A stretch of DNA of 64,000 nt from Candidatus Scotarchaeum otlingeri. Lineage in GTDB: Archaea; Thermoproteota; Nitrososphaeria; Geothermarchaeales; JDFR-13. The position numbers and the translations under genes were made by a program. The stretch covers positions 551,374 to 615,373 of the forward strand of contig MTMA02000006.1 in NCBI GenBank assembly GCA_002011075.2. Reading direction: 5' to 3'. This document shows, one piece after another, positions 34,421 to 44,416 of this stretch; position 1 is the stretch's first letter; every line of letters starts with the position of its first letter. The notes under the pieces were generated by a model that saw nothing but the letters and a program-made list of their open reading frames with translations, did not search any database and was not told the DNA's origin.

Positions 34421-35113
34421 CTAATCTTCCTTGTCTTTCTTACCTTCGCTTAATTGCTCCACTAATTTTTTAATTAATGGCTTAATCTCGTCTTTTAAAG
34501 CTAATCCAACGCCTATTCCGATGGCAATTGAAAGAGTCAATATTATTCCTGCAACAATTATAGCTATGAACCATAGTAGCGGTGTGGCGTCGATCATCAT
34601 GGTGCTTAGGGACATCACAATAAATATGGCGATTATAACTATCTTCATGAAATCTCCTATGACTTCCCTGAATAGTATCTCTGTTTCTATAACTTTTCTC
34701 TTTATCCATTCACCGGCTATTAACCCTATAAGAAGTACAACTGCGCCGGCTATTAGTCTAGGGAAATAAGTTACAACATCTTGCATGAATGGAGTCAGTA
34801 AAGCTATGTCTAGATGTGAAATGGCTGCTCCTATGAATACTATATAGATATACCACTTTGCGATTCCTGATATAAAGCCTGATATACTTATTCCGTAGGC
34901 GGCTTTATCCAGTTTCTTCCTTTCTAGCCATTTATCGAGACCTATAATTTTTGTTAAGAATATATTTACACCTGCTCCTACCAGTCTACCGACAATATAC
35001 CCAACAATCAATATTATGAGTGCCATGATTAGATCTGGTATTAACGCTATGAACTTGCTAATCAGTTGGTCCAGTATCTCAGTAAGTACTGAAAATATGT
35101 CTGTGAACGCCAT
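34421..35113 (-). CDS. small MscS-like/conserved TM-helix membrane protein
   Basis: 230 residues with four to five membrane segments. IPDLIMALIILIVGYIVGRLVGAGVN near residue 25 and VTYFPRLIAGAVVLLIGLIAGEWIK near residue 115 are two copies of the conserved TM-helix found at the N-terminus of many MscS-related channels. The C-terminal beta domain of full MscS channels is missing; instead there is a short charged tail. A role in osmotic or membrane-stress response is likely from family only. The MFS gene follows directly. Confidence 0.75.
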   Translation of the reverse strand: MAFTDIFSVLTEILDQLISKFIALIPDLIMALIILIVGYIVGRLVGAGVNIFLTKIIGLDKWLERKKLDKAAYGISISGFISGIAKWYIYIVFIGAAISHLDIALLTPFMQDVVTYFPRLIAGAVVLLIGLIAGEWIKRKVIETEILFREVIGDFMKIVIIAIFIVMSLSTMMIDATPLLWFIAIIVAGIILTLSIAIGIGVGLALKDEIKPLIKKLVEQLSEGKKDKED

Positions 35114-35217
35114 CTTTATCCCCCATTAATATGATAACTGATAAGGGAGCCTTTTAAAGGATTAATTTATTGTCGCGTGGATAGGTTTATACGTTGCTGA
35201 ATCGAAATATTTGGTAG

Positions 35218-35532
35218 ATGGTGATAGTGGTGTGGAGATGGAGAAGAGGATGGCGTGGGCCAGGTAGGCCTATGAAGCATAGGTTTATAGGCGTAGAGCC
35301 GGTTAGGATGGAATTTGGACCTTTCCCGAAAGGTAGAGATAAAGAACCCATATATATGTCTATAGATGAGTATGAGGCTTATAGATTAATTTATTATTTG
35401 GGGTATACCCAGGAGGAAGCCGCTAAGCATATGGGTGTTTCCAGAGGAACCCTCTGGAGATTGTTGGCATCAGCTAGAAGGAAAATAGCGGTGATGTTGG
35501 TTGAGAGGAGGCCCCTAATTATATCGCCTTAA
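35218..35532 (+). CDS. DUF134 helix-turn-helix regulator with Trp/Arg-rich N-terminus
   Basis: 104 residues. From about residue 25 it matches the DUF134 family: EFGPFPKGRDKEPIYMSIDEYEAYRLI and then the helix-turn-helix LGYTQEEAAKHMGVSRGTLWRLLASARRKIA. Before it is WRWRRGWRGPGRP, an unusual basic, aromatic tail similar to that of the small coiled-coil protein at 19421. DUF134 proteins are presumed DNA-binding regulators and often lie beside DUF5320 or dinitrogenase-cofactor-domain (NifX/NifB-like) genes, absent here. Convergent with the next gene. Confidence 0.85.
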   Translation: MVIVVWRWRRGWRGPGRPMKHRFIGVEPVRMEFGPFPKGRDKEPIYMSIDEYEAYRLIYYLGYTQEEAAKHMGVSRGTLWRLLASARRKIAVMLVERRPLIISP

Positions 35533-36192
35533 TCATATCCTCTTTATATTTATATCTAAACTTGACATTATACCGACTAGCCTCATCTTTATAGTCGATA
35601 TGGGATTAGCCACGGTATATTTTCCCCGGATATCTATACTTGATAATTTAGTATCACTATCTACGTCTAAACTTACATTTTCAGGTAGTATTAAATCGAT
35701 ATCCACACTTGACTTGTCAAATGATAAATCGATGGTCTTTATATCTTTCGCTAGTATCAGTTCGATATCAACACTTGATGTTTTATTTATTACATCGATA
35801 GTCCCCCCCTTAATTCTTAGACCATAAATATTAACGCTACTTTTAGTAGCCTTAAAGAGAAATCTATCGGTTACATTTATGGGGCCATCTATATCGATAG
35901 AAGAAGCGGAGGATAGAATCTCGAACTTATCTACTGTAAGGTTATCGGGATAAAAGGCTTCTATTGAAACATTTTCGCCTACTACCGATAAATTCTCACC
36001 TACTATTCCGGCGGTATATCTTGCTTTCTTACGCCACTTATCTTCCTCGAAAATAACTGATATATCCTCTCTGCTCTCAGCCTTTACATCAATTGAAGAG
36101 GCATACGACAAAAATTCAATACCCCTGAATTTATCTAAGGGATATCTATATTCCTTTATCATACTTCCACCGTATATTCGATTATTGACCAC
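35533..36192 (-). CDS. DUF4097-like beta-strand repeat protein
   Basis: 219 residues; the better start is the ATG at 36160-36162 (MIKEYRYPLDKF). The sequence is almost entirely short beta strands with a recurring SS-[VI]-D-I signature (ASSIDV, ASSIDI, TSSVDI, KSSVDI, LSSIDI, MSSLDI) about every 25-30 residues. This is typical of the right-handed beta-helix-like DUF4097/DUF2807 proteins. No signal peptide. Function unknown; bacterial relatives are often linked to membrane stress systems. Confidence 0.7.
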   Translation of the reverse strand: MVNNRIYGGSMIKEYRYPLDKFRGIEFLSYASSIDVKAESREDISVIFEEDKWRKKARYTAGIVGENLSVVGENVSIEAFYPDNLTVDKFEILSSASSIDIDGPINVTDRFLFKATKSSVNIYGLRIKGGTIDVINKTSSVDIELILAKDIKTIDLSFDKSSVDIDLILPENVSLDVDSDTKLSSIDIRGKYTVANPISTIKMRLVGIMSSLDINIKRI

Positions 36193-36231
36193 CTAATATA
36201 GAGTTTATGTGTATATATGCCCAAATTTTGA

Positions 36232-36780
36232 TTATTTAGTTAATTTGAATCGCCACTGACACCAATACCCCTGACGTCTTCTTTCAGGTGGACAGTTACT
36301 GACATAAAGCTTGATTTTTGGATTAACTTCTTTGATAAACTCTTCTAGATATCCCTGCCTCACAGGTTTACATGGAAAGACGCCAAATCCTTTTCTGATT
36401 CGGGCTTCCTGAACCTTACATTTGATAACCCTAAAAATCGCTACCCCCTTTATTGAGTCGACCAATATCTCCTTGTCTTCTTGATATAACGCCCAGCTGG
36501 TATTTCTCAAAAGCTCTATAAATGAACTGATATTCTCTACATCTTGTATATTTAATATTCGTTTAAGGTCTCTAGCCTCGATCTTAGCCAGTATTCTCCA
36601 TACCTCCTTATCTATATATGTGGCAGACTCTATGCCATGCCTATCCTCTATACCCAGGAAATATAGGCCATCGACTCTCCACAAATTTTTTATATGATAA
36701 AGCAGGAGTTCAATCAATTTCTCTTTTGGAAATCTAAATAGATACTCATTATCACTTACTAAATTTTCATTATCCGCCAT
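36232..36780 (-). CDS. DUF6125-like conserved protein
   Basis: 182 residues. LWRVDGLYFLGIEDRHGIESA and KEVWRILAKIEARDLKR in the first half, KCKVQEARIRKGFGVFPCKPVRQGYLEEF and NCPPERRRQGYWCQWRF in the second, resemble a conserved archaeal/bacterial family (DUF6125-type) with invariant cysteines (KCKVQEAR, FPCKP, NCPP, YWCQW). The four cysteines could bind a metal or cluster. It is on the same strand as and directly downstream of the BtuF-like gene (about 20 bases), so they may be cotranscribed. No established function. Confidence 0.6.
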   Translation of the reverse strand: MADNENLVSDNEYLFRFPKEKLIELLLYHIKNLWRVDGLYFLGIEDRHGIESATYIDKEVWRILAKIEARDLKRILNIQDVENISSFIELLRNTSWALYQEDKEILVDSIKGVAIFRVIKCKVQEARIRKGFGVFPCKPVRQGYLEEFIKEVNPKIKLYVSNCPPERRRQGYWCQWRFKLTK

Positions 36781-36802
36781 TATTTATCACCTAGACCATA
36801 TT

Positions 36803-37645
36803 TTAGTCCCCCAACATTTCTTTCACCATATAATGAAGTTCTGATAAAGTTTGTATATGGGTTGGTCCGTAATGGGCAAGTGAATCTGGTTCGAGCAGAA
36901 TAATCCTATTATTTTTGTATGCTTTAAGTTTATCCCATCCCCTATGCTTCAAGACTTGTAATAGGTTATCTAGGTCAAGCTCTCTTCTTGCAGGGTGTTT
37001 CTCAAAAATTAATACATCTGGATTGCTCTTTATAACCAGCTCGAAATCAGGTTTAAAATATGAGCCAAATACTTCCCCAAATATATTTTTTAAACCTATG
37101 TGGAGTAGGCCATTCGATATGTATGTATTTGCACCTATGGTATAGGGTTCTCCAAAGTCGATCTCATAATATACAGTGGCATATACCTTAGTATGTATCT
37201 CCATTAAGATACTATTGAGCCTCGACGAAAGTTCTACTGCCTTCATATGACGCCTGACTACCCCCGCTACCAAAAAAATGTTTTCAATGATTCCATAGGG
37301 TGATAGTGGAAGTGGAACTGGGTAAACAGGATATTTTTTATTGTATAATTCATTAACAACCTTTCTCTGAATACCCGTTGTTGCAAATACAACATCCGGA
37401 TTAAGGTTATCCAAAGCCTTTTGATCAACGGATAAATAACCTCCCACGCGATTCTTACCCTTTACTTCCCTAGGCTTATTACAAAAATAACTTACACCTA
37501 CAATGTTATCCCCCAGACCAAGTGAGAATAAGGTCTCTGTGACTGAAGGAGCTATACTCACTATCCTTAATTCATCATCAGGTATCTCTATATAATCACC
37601 TAAAATATCGCTAAAGACCTTCATTCCGCCGGGGCACCTCAACAA
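36803..37645 (-). CDS. BtuF-like periplasmic-binding-fold protein without signal peptide
   Basis: 280 residues (start best at the ATG 37624, MKVFSDILGDYI). DELRIVSIAPSVTETLFSLGLGDNIVGVSYFCNKP is the classical N-terminus of BtuF-type (PF01497) cobalamin/siderophore-binding proteins, and PDVVFATTG and PDVLIFEKHP are the paired strand motifs. There is no signal peptide or lipobox, so it should stay in the cytoplasm. It is divergent from the B12-dependent methylmalonyl-CoA mutase genes, suggesting a role in cobalamin handling there. A BtuC/BtuD pair is not seen. Confidence 0.78.
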   Translation of the reverse strand: MLRCPGGMKVFSDILGDYIEIPDDELRIVSIAPSVTETLFSLGLGDNIVGVSYFCNKPREVKGKNRVGGYLSVDQKALDNLNPDVVFATTGIQRKVVNELYNKKYPVYPVPLPLSPYGIIENIFLVAGVVRRHMKAVELSSRLNSILMEIHTKVYATVYYEIDFGEPYTIGANTYISNGLLHIGLKNIFGEVFGSYFKPDFELVIKSNPDVLIFEKHPARRELDLDNLLQVLKHRGWDKLKAYKNNRIILLEPDSLAHYGPTHIQTLSELHYMVKEMLGD

Positions 37646-37764
37646 ATATCAATATAACGGTATAGTGATAAAGCTATAAATTATATCTAATACTTATATG
37701 AAAAACTGTATACCTCAATTAATTTAATACAATTCTCGATATAATTTATGGAGGGCTGAGTATC

Positions 37765-39465
37765 ATGGGCAAATTATACAATGACAAGGCCATTAGAGAG
37801 ATCAAAGAGAAATATACTGCATGGGAGAAGCAGGTTCTGCCCCGGTCTCTAAATAGATATAGCGAGAGAATGGAGAGTTTCACTACCCTCTCTAATATTA
37901 ATGTTAAGCGGCTATACACGCCGATCGACTTACCGGATTATAACTATATGGATAAGCTTGGGTTTCCCTCACAATACCCATTTACAAGAGGCATACATGC
38001 AACTATGTATCGTGGAAGAATATGGACTATGAGGATGTTCAGCGGGTATGGGTCGCCTGAGGATACCAATAAAAGACTAAAATTTCTAATTTCCCACGGA
38101 GAGACAGGTTTAAGCCTAGCCTTTGATTATCCCACGTTAGTCGGACTAGATTCTGATCATCCAATGGCACGTGGCGAAGTCGGGATTTGTGGCGTGGCAG
38201 TAGATAGCTTATGGGATATGGAGATTATTTTCGATGGTATAGATATGGGTGAAATAACTACTAATATGACGATAAACCCGCCCGCACCTATTCTCCTATC
38301 TATGTATATCTCGGTAGCTGATAAGCAGGGAGTGCCGCGGGAAAAGGTGGGGGGTACAACGCAAAATGATCCGTTAAAAGAGTTTATAGCTCAAAAGAGC
38401 TATGTATTTCCACCTGAGCCCGCTGTGAAAATAGCTATGGATCTCGTGGAATGGAGTGTTAAGAACCTTCCGAAGTGGAATCCTATTAGTATAAGTGGGT
38501 ATCATATAAGGGAGGCGGGCAGCGATGCAGTGCAAGAATTAGCATTTACATTAGCAGATGGGATAGAATATGTAAGGCATCTTATCGATAGGGGACTTGA
38601 TGTAGACGATTTTGCCCCTAGATTGAGTTTCTTTTTCGATAGTCACATAAATTTTTTCGAAGAGATAGCCAAATTTAGAGCTGCAAGGCGGATGTGGGCA
38701 AAGATAATGAAAGAGTGGTTTGGGGCGGAGAAGGAGAGGTCTATGTGGATGCGCTTTCATACTCAGACGGCGGGTGTATCCCTAACGGCTCAACAACCCT
38801 TTAATAATATTGTGAGGACTACGATTGAGGCATTAGCCGCTGTATTAGGAGGCACCCAGAGTCTACATACCAATTCCCTCGATGAGCCATTCCGGGTGCC
38901 TTCAGAGCTAGCTGCTAAGATAGCCTTAAGGACACAGCAGATTATTGCATATGAGACGGGTGTCGCCGATACGGTGGATCCCTTGGCAGGTAGCTATTAT
39001 ATTGAATGGCTTACTGATCAGGTTGAGGAACGGGCATGGAGATATATAGAAAGGATCGAGAGGATGGGTGGAATGATAGAGGCGGTCAAGAAGGGATATC
39101 CGCAGAGGGAGATTGCTGATACTAGTTATAGGTTTCAAAAAGAGGTGGAGGAGAATAAGCGTTTCATAGTAGGAGTCAACATCTTCACAGAGGAGGAAGA
39201 GGAGGAGATAAGAAATGTGCCGTTACTTGACATTAAGCAGGAAGACATCGAAAGAGTACAGCTTGATAGGCTTAAAAAATTGAGGAGTTCTCGGGATTCC
39301 AATAAGGTTGCTGAGAAACTGGATGATATTAGGAGGGCCGCCGGTAAAGGATTGAATTTAATGCCTTATATACTTGATGCTGTGAAGTCGCTTGCAACCT
39401 TAGGAGAGATTATGGATACACTTAGGGAGGTGTATGGTGAGTGGAGAGAACCGCCAATCTATTAA
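37765..39465 (+). CDS. mcmA1: methylmalonyl-CoA mutase, large (substrate-binding) subunit
   Basis: 566 residues, matching the TIM-barrel alpha subunit of split archaeal methylmalonyl-CoA mutases. [54 protein letters not shown] and [14 protein letters not shown] are the substrate-pocket signatures. It rearranges (R)-methylmalonyl-CoA and succinyl-CoA with the B12 subunit encoded next. Start at ATG 37765 with GGAGGG about 9 bases upstream, an unusually clear Shine-Dalgarno for this window. The small subunit gene overlaps by 25 bases. Used in propionate or branched-chain metabolism or a carbon-fixation cycle. Confidence 0.96.
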   Translation: MGKLYNDKAIREIKEKYTAWEKQVLPRSLNRYSERMESFTTLSNINVKRLYTPIDLPDYNYMDKLGFPSQYPFTRGIHATMYRGRIWTMRMFSGYGSPEDTNKRLKFLISHGETGLSLAFDYPTLVGLDSDHPMARGEVGICGVAVDSLWDMEIIFDGIDMGEITTNMTINPPAPILLSMYISVADKQGVPREKVGGTTQNDPLKEFIAQKSYVFPPEPAVKIAMDLVEWSVKNLPKWNPISISGYHIREAGSDAVQELAFTLADGIEYVRHLIDRGLDVDDFAPRLSFFFDSHINFFEEIAKFRAARRMWAKIMKEWFGAEKERSMWMRFHTQTAGVSLTAQQPFNNIVRTTIEALAAVLGGTQSLHTNSLDEPFRVPSELAAKIALRTQQIIAYETGVADTVDPLAGSYYIEWLTDQVEERAWRYIERIERMGGMIEAVKKGYPQREIADTSYRFQKEVEENKRFIVGVNIFTEEEEEEIRNVPLLDIKQEDIERVQLDRLKKLRSSRDSNKVAEKLDDIRRAAGKGLNLMPYILDAVKSLATLGEIMDTLREVYGEWREPPIY

Positions 39466-39878
39466 GAGGTAGGGGTAGAAGAATAAAGGTATTGGTTGCT
39501 AAGCTTGGATTAGATGGTCATGATAGAGGAGCTAAAGTTGTCGCTAGGGCTTTAAGGGATGCTGGTATGGAAGTTATATATACTGGAATACGTCAAACGC
39601 CTGAGCAGGTAGTTTCCGCAGCTTTACAGGAGGATGTTGATGTTATCGGCGTAAGCATATTAAGTGGGGCTCATTTAAATTTGATGAAGCGACTGATCGA
39701 TCTCCTCAAGAAAGAAGGAGCCGATGATATCCCGGTTTTTCTAGGAGGTACGATACCTATTCCAGATATACCTAAGCTTAAGGAAATAGGTATAAAAGAA
39801 GTGTTTTTACCCGGTACTCACTTAAACTTGATACGTGACTATATTTTAGGTGTTGTTGGGGAGAGGAAAGAACATTGA
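39441..39878 (+). CDS. mcmA2: methylmalonyl-CoA mutase, small cobalamin-binding subunit
   Basis: 145 residues, start GTG within the large-subunit gene. [23 protein letters not shown] holds the DxHxxG motif whose His ligates cobalt from below, followed by VSILSGAHL and the GGTIP loop of the B12-binding Rossmann domain. It supplies the adenosylcobalamin-binding half of the mutase. Tight overlap on both sides indicates an operon: large subunit, small subunit, MeaB. Confidence 0.96.
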   Translation: MERTANLLRGRGRRIKVLVAKLGLDGHDRGAKVVARALRDAGMEVIYTGIRQTPEQVVSAALQEDVDVIGVSILSGAHLNLMKRLIDLLKKEGADDIPVFLGGTIPIPDIPKLKEIGIKEVFLPGTHLNLIRDYILGVVGERKEH

Positions 39879-40834
39879 ATATATATAAGCTATTCGATGA
39901 TGCTAAGAGGGGTAGTAAGAGGTCACTGGGCCGCCTCCTATCTATCCTTGAATCGCCAAGCAATGAGAGCTTCAGGCTACTGAAAGAATTTGTTAAACAC
40001 GGTGGCAAAAGCCATGTAATAGGCATTACCGGAATACCTGGCAGCGGCAAAAGTACATTAATTTCCAAGATGATCTCTGCGATGAGAAGAAAAGGATATT
40101 CGATAGCCATCGTAGCTATAGATCCTACAAGTCCATATTCCCAAGGAGCATTATTAGGAGATAGGTTAAGGATGCAGGAGCACTCCACCGACCCTAAAGT
40201 ATTTATTAGAAGCGTCTCGACTAGAGGAGTCAAGGGGGGCCTATCTTTGGCTGCCTTGTCTATGATCGAGGCTTTTGATGCTGTGGGGTATGATAAGATT
40301 ATTGTGGAGAGTGTAGGGGTCGGTCAAGCTGATATAGATATTATGAATACTGCTCATACGTTATTAGTAATAACGATGCCTGGTGTAGGAGATGAGATAC
40401 AGGCATTAAAGGCCGGTATAATGGAGATTGGCGACGTCTATGTATTGAATAAGAGTGACAAGCCGGAAGCCGCGAAAACATTCGAGTATCTCAAGTTTGC
40501 ATTGGAAACGGGTGAGTTGGAAATAAAACATGGATGGACTCCGCGGATAGTTAAGACTTCCGCTATTATGGGTATGGGTATAGATCAAGTTGTATCTATA
40601 ATAGACGAGCATTATAATTATATCAGGGAAAACAGTATCTTCATGGATAAGCTTAGAGATAGAAGACTATTTATGTTAAAGTTGCTTGTAGAATCGCTAT
40701 TCCTCGATAACCTGGATGATATGTATAGAAGTGGCGAGATTGAGGAGCTATTTAAAGCTAACGATTACTATACCTCTTCCATAAAGATAATAGAGCTTTT
40801 ATTAAAGAAAATTAGGAAAATAGATAATTCGTAG
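39875..40834 (+). CDS. meaB: MeaB/ArgK-type GTPase chaperone of methylmalonyl-CoA mutase
   Basis: 319 residues, TTG start overlapping the small-subunit stop by 4 bases. Walker [30 protein letters not shown] (switch), [19 protein letters not shown] and NKSD (base specificity) match MeaB, the G protein that gates cofactor loading and rescues inactivated mutase. It completes the mutase operon. A methylmalonyl-CoA epimerase gene is not in the window. Confidence 0.95.
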   Translation: MNIYKLFDDAKRGSKRSLGRLLSILESPSNESFRLLKEFVKHGGKSHVIGITGIPGSGKSTLISKMISAMRRKGYSIAIVAIDPTSPYSQGALLGDRLRMQEHSTDPKVFIRSVSTRGVKGGLSLAALSMIEAFDAVGYDKIIVESVGVGQADIDIMNTAHTLLVITMPGVGDEIQALKAGIMEIGDVYVLNKSDKPEAAKTFEYLKFALETGELEIKHGWTPRIVKTSAIMGMGIDQVVSIIDEHYNYIRENSIFMDKLRDRRLFMLKLLVESLFLDNLDDMYRSGEIEELFKANDYYTSSIKIIELLLKKIRKIDNS

Positions 40835-40858
40835 GATTGATTTCTCACCTATGATTAG

Positions 40859-42139
40859 CTATTTTTCTTGAATATCGCTAAATATTTTTAGAGAGGCGCC
40901 TACAGCTATATCACTACCTGCTCCCGCAGAGCCTACCCAGTCACCAGTTATATATAAGCCCCTAATGGGTGTTATAGGGCTTACTCTCTTTTTCCAGTGT
41001 TGAGATATTATTGGTGCAGCGCCGTCTACAATAGGAAAATATAGTTTCCTTATCCATTCTATCGTTACATTATGTCTTTCAAGCCATCTATTAATTATTT
41101 CTATTAAGCTATTCATAGATGCATCCTTCGCCTCAGAATATCTCTCAAACGTAATTGGCATAAGGAAAGTAGCGTATTGGAAGCCGTCTGGAACTAGATT
41201 CGGGTCTAGATTTGAAGTAATAATACCCATTATAAATGGATTTTCCCATACAAGCAGTCCTTTATAATCCAGTTTCTCTCCTTTTAATCCTATGTCAATC
41301 CCGACACCAGTCGTGGGTACGGGTTTTTTATATATTTCTCTAAAATTACCGTGTTTTATTTGTATTAGTAGTCTTATCGCTTCGTTAAAGTCTGTAGCGA
41401 TTATAACATTCTCTCCTGTAATTAAGCTATTACCCACAATAACTCCTTTAACACCGGAATCACCCAGCACTATTGACTTAGCTTTACTCTTTAGCCTAAT
41501 TTCAGAGCCATTATCAATTATGGTACTTTCCATCTCCTTGATTATTGTCTTCCATCCTCCGACGGGATATCCCGCTCCTACACCATACTCTACAGCTTTC
41601 TTGATCAGTCCTATTAATTCACCTAAAGATGCTTTATCAATCTCCGGAACAACTAGTAATAATCCCGAGATTATCCGCATTAATCGCATAATTTTCTGAG
41701 GAATATCCATAGGTTCGAGGTATCGAGATATGGGTGTATCCAGCTGGTTATCAGAATTTTCCCTTAAGATACTTAACAAGAGATCCATAGTTAGCTGTTT
41801 CTCTTCTTTATTCAAATAGTCCGTTTTAAGGATACCCTCCATATTTACAGGTAGCATATACTCATTTTGATTTATGAATAGTTTACTTTCACCTAATCGA
41901 ACTACATCAAGTTTCTTCCCTATTTTTTTGAATAGCCTCGGCAATAACCCATACTCTCCGAACCTGATTAAATGAATGCCATAATCCAACGTGAATCCAT
42001 TTCTATCGATGACTTTTGCTCTTCCGCCTAAAACCGGTGACTTTTCTAATAAGAGAGTTTTAAACCCTGCATTTGACAGTAGAGATGCTGCTGATAAGCC
42101 TCCAATTCCTCCCCCTATCACGATAGCTTCATACATCAC
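40859..42139 (-). CDS. FAD-dependent phytoene-desaturase-like oxidoreductase
   Basis: 426 residues with N-terminal FAD motif VIGGGIGGLSAASLLSNAGF, LEKSPVLGGRAKV, and the C-terminal GLYITGDWVGSAGAGSDIAVGASL block of the amine-oxidase/phytoene-desaturase superfamily. Relatives act on carotenoids, isoprenoid chains (geranylgeranyl reductase-like) or amines. It has no membrane segment. The substrate cannot be told. It ends 25 bases from meaB on the opposite strand and follows the ABC-2 exporter genes on its own strand, starting 8 bases after the permease stop. Confidence 0.8.
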   Translation of the reverse strand: MMYEAIVIGGGIGGLSAASLLSNAGFKTLLLEKSPVLGGRAKVIDRNGFTLDYGIHLIRFGEYGLLPRLFKKIGKKLDVVRLGESKLFINQNEYMLPVNMEGILKTDYLNKEEKQLTMDLLLSILRENSDNQLDTPISRYLEPMDIPQKIMRLMRIISGLLLVVPEIDKASLGELIGLIKKAVEYGVGAGYPVGGWKTIIKEMESTIIDNGSEIRLKSKAKSIVLGDSGVKGVIVGNSLITGENVIIATDFNEAIRLLIQIKHGNFREIYKKPVPTTGVGIDIGLKGEKLDYKGLLVWENPFIMGIITSNLDPNLVPDGFQYATFLMPITFERYSEAKDASMNSLIEIINRWLERHNVTIEWIRKLYFPIVDGAAPIISQHWKKRVSPITPIRGLYITGDWVGSAGAGSDIAVGASLKIFSDIQEK

Positions 42140-42146
42140 CTTTCTA

Positions 42147-43355
42147 TTACACCTCTTCTCGCTGTATCTTCATAAGATATATCATGGAACCTAAGAGATA
42201 AAGCGCTACATCGAAGAGTAGGACTATTAAGATCATGTTTAGAAAGCTGAAGAGCGGTATATTATAGAGCATTGTATCCCTGAGCACATTCACAATAATA
42301 GTAAATGGAAGTATATTACTTACTATTTGCAAGTATTCGGGCAGAAATTCTATTGGAAAATATAATCCTATAAAGAATTGTAGAAATACAGCTATCGAGA
42401 TAGAGGCCCCTGACGCGGCTTCAGGAGATTCTGATAAAATGGATAGGATAAGGCCTATAGCTATACCTCCTAGCCCTCCCAATAGGGATAAGAATAGTAT
42501 CTGAGGAATGTTCCAGTATATTTCTGGTTTCAATAATAGGTAGGCTATTCCTAACATTATTCCGATGTATAAGTATAAATTGAATAGTATCGCGATAGTT
42601 TTACCTATCAATATATCCCATGGATTTGCCTTTGACAATTTTATTCTCTTTATAGTCTTTTCTTCTTTCTCCTTAACTATCACATTGGTGGCTGAAGCCA
42701 AAGCGGAGAATAAGAATCCATAACCTATCATGCCGGAAATGATATATTCTTTGTAGCCAACTCGTGGTCCTGCTTCTGCTTCATGAATCGAAGCATTTAT
42801 TGGTTTGGCAAATGAATAAATATAGGATATTACATGAGGGGGAAAGTATTGTTCACTGTATTCAATCCATTTCTCTCTTATTATCTCATTAAAGCGGGAT
42901 ACAAATTCACGAAGTAGTCCTTCAGTAATCTGAGTAGTATCGGGATTACTCATATCTACATAGATATCTACATATGTGTTTCTACCAGATGTAAGGTTTG
43001 ATGTAAATCCTCCGGGGATTATTATGTACGCCTCTATCTCTTGACTAGAAATTGCCTCCTCAGCATCTATCTTATTATTAAACATCAAGACACGTGTCAA
43101 ATTACTTGAATTTAACGCTTCAATAAATGTTTCTGATAATAAGTCGTTGTCCTGATCTATTATACCCACATTAATTGTAATGGGGGTTTGCCTACCGAAT
43201 ATAGCTACAAAAAGCAGCATTATCAGCAGAGGAAACATGATGTTCCAAAATAATGCAGATCTATTTCTAATGAGTAATTTAAAGTCTTTTATAGCTATAG
43301 AGACTATCTTATTCATTGTCTCCAAGTCTCCTTCCAGTGAGATGTATAAACACAT
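42147..43355 (-). CDS. ABC-2 type permease
   Basis: 402 residues (start best at ATG 43316, MNKIVSIAIKDFKLL, giving an 8-base overlap with the ATPase). One N-terminal membrane segment, a large outside domain (about residues 50-220), then five membrane segments, with VKEKEEKTIKRIKLSKANPWDILIGKTIA as the coupling region. This is the YhgE/NatB-like ABC-2 layout. It works with the ATPase upstream; the FAD protein follows by 8 bases in the same operon. Confidence 0.85.
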   Translation of the reverse strand: MCLYISLEGDLETMNKIVSIAIKDFKLLIRNRSALFWNIMFPLLIMLLFVAIFGRQTPITINVGIIDQDNDLLSETFIEALNSSNLTRVLMFNNKIDAEEAISSQEIEAYIIIPGGFTSNLTSGRNTYVDIYVDMSNPDTTQITEGLLREFVSRFNEIIREKWIEYSEQYFPPHVISYIYSFAKPINASIHEAEAGPRVGYKEYIISGMIGYGFLFSALASATNVIVKEKEEKTIKRIKLSKANPWDILIGKTIAILFNLYLYIGIMLGIAYLLLKPEIYWNIPQILFLSLLGGLGGIAIGLILSILSESPEAASGASISIAVFLQFFIGLYFPIEFLPEYLQIVSNILPFTIIVNVLRDTMLYNIPLFSFLNMILIVLLFDVALYLLGSMIYLMKIQREEV

Positions 43356-44271
43356 CCTCTAGTGTAGGCATCTTGACCTCTATAGATTCGGGAATTATGT
43401 CATTTGCCAGGAGATATTTCTTTATCTCGGAAATATCCGACTCATCTCTATCTGGAATTATTATCCTATCTATATGAAGTTCTGCATTGTATTCTGCTAA
43501 TGCCTCTAAGGCTTTTTCTAAAAATCTAGTCCTGACATGTATGACTATCTTTATGGAGCCACCATATCTTCTTTTCAATTCAATCGGTGCATCTATATCC
43601 AGTATCTTTCCATCATTTATGATTCCCACTCTTTCACATAGTTCATCGGCTTCCTCCATATAATGAGTAGATATAACAATTGTTTTTCCATCTTCATTTA
43701 GCTTCTTGATTATATTCCAGAATTCACGTCTTATATTGGGGTCCAACCCTGTTGTGGGTTCATCTAAGATTAATATGTCAGGTTCATGTATCAGTGATAC
43801 AGCTATTCCCGCTCTACGTTTCTGCCCTCCAGATAGTATCTTTACCTTTTTATTTATGAATTCATGCATATTTAACCAGTTAGTTAATAAATCGATTCTA
43901 TTTTTCACCAGATTTTTAGGGACATCATACATCGAAGCGAAGAATCTAATATTTTCTTCTACAGTAAGATCGTCATATAGAAGGGGATCTTGTGGGACAA
44001 ACCCGATCTTCTCCTTAATATTATTCCCTCTATATCCTAATGATTCGCCATCGATATACACTTCTCCATAATCATAAGGACGAAGACCCACTATACACTC
44101 CATTAAAGTGGATTTTCCTGCACCATTTGGGCCGAGCAGACCAAATATCTCTTCTTCATATATGACTAAATTTATGTCTTCTAACACCGGTTTATTATTA
44201 TAATATTTCTTAAGCCGCTCGATTCTTATAGCTTCTTTTTTCATCTGCAGCACCATACTACTTCCTAACAC
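43309..44271 (-). CDS. ABC transporter ATPase (ABC-2/DrrA type)
   Basis: 320 residues; likely start ATG 44244 (MKKEAIRIERLKKYY). Walker A GPNGAGKS, Q-loop FVPQDPLLYDDLTVEENIRF, signature LSGGQKRRAGIA, Walker B ILILDEPTTGLDP, switch STHYMEEADEL, and the C-terminal MPTLEDVFIHLTGR tail. Energises the adjacent ABC-2 permease for export of an unknown compound. First gene of a three-gene unit ending with the FAD-dependent enzyme, which might make or modify the exported substrate. Confidence 0.9.
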   Translation of the reverse strand: MLGSSMVLQMKKEAIRIERLKKYYNNKPVLEDINLVIYEEEIFGLLGPNGAGKSTLMECIVGLRPYDYGEVYIDGESLGYRGNNIKEKIGFVPQDPLLYDDLTVEENIRFFASMYDVPKNLVKNRIDLLTNWLNMHEFINKKVKILSGGQKRRAGIAVSLIHEPDILILDEPTTGLDPNIRREFWNIIKKLNEDGKTIVISTHYMEEADELCERVGIINDGKILDIDAPIELKRRYGGSIKIVIHVRTRFLEKALEALAEYNAELHIDRIIIPDRDESDISEIKKYLLANDIIPESIEVKMPTLEDVFIHLTGRRLGDNE

Positions 44272-44416
44272 TATCCCTCATTAATCGGTGGAAAAGAGAT
44301 TTTTTAATAAATTATAATACTATTCCACTTTAAAATAATATATTCTAGAAGTTCTAGGATCAGGTCATTCTGCTATATTTGACATCATAGTCATTGATTG
44401 GCTAGGGTACTCAGGT

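Noticed and set aside
19421-36192. CRISPR array or insertion sequence
   Set aside because: No regularly spaced direct repeats, transposase frames or terminal inverted repeats were seen here or elsewhere in the window.
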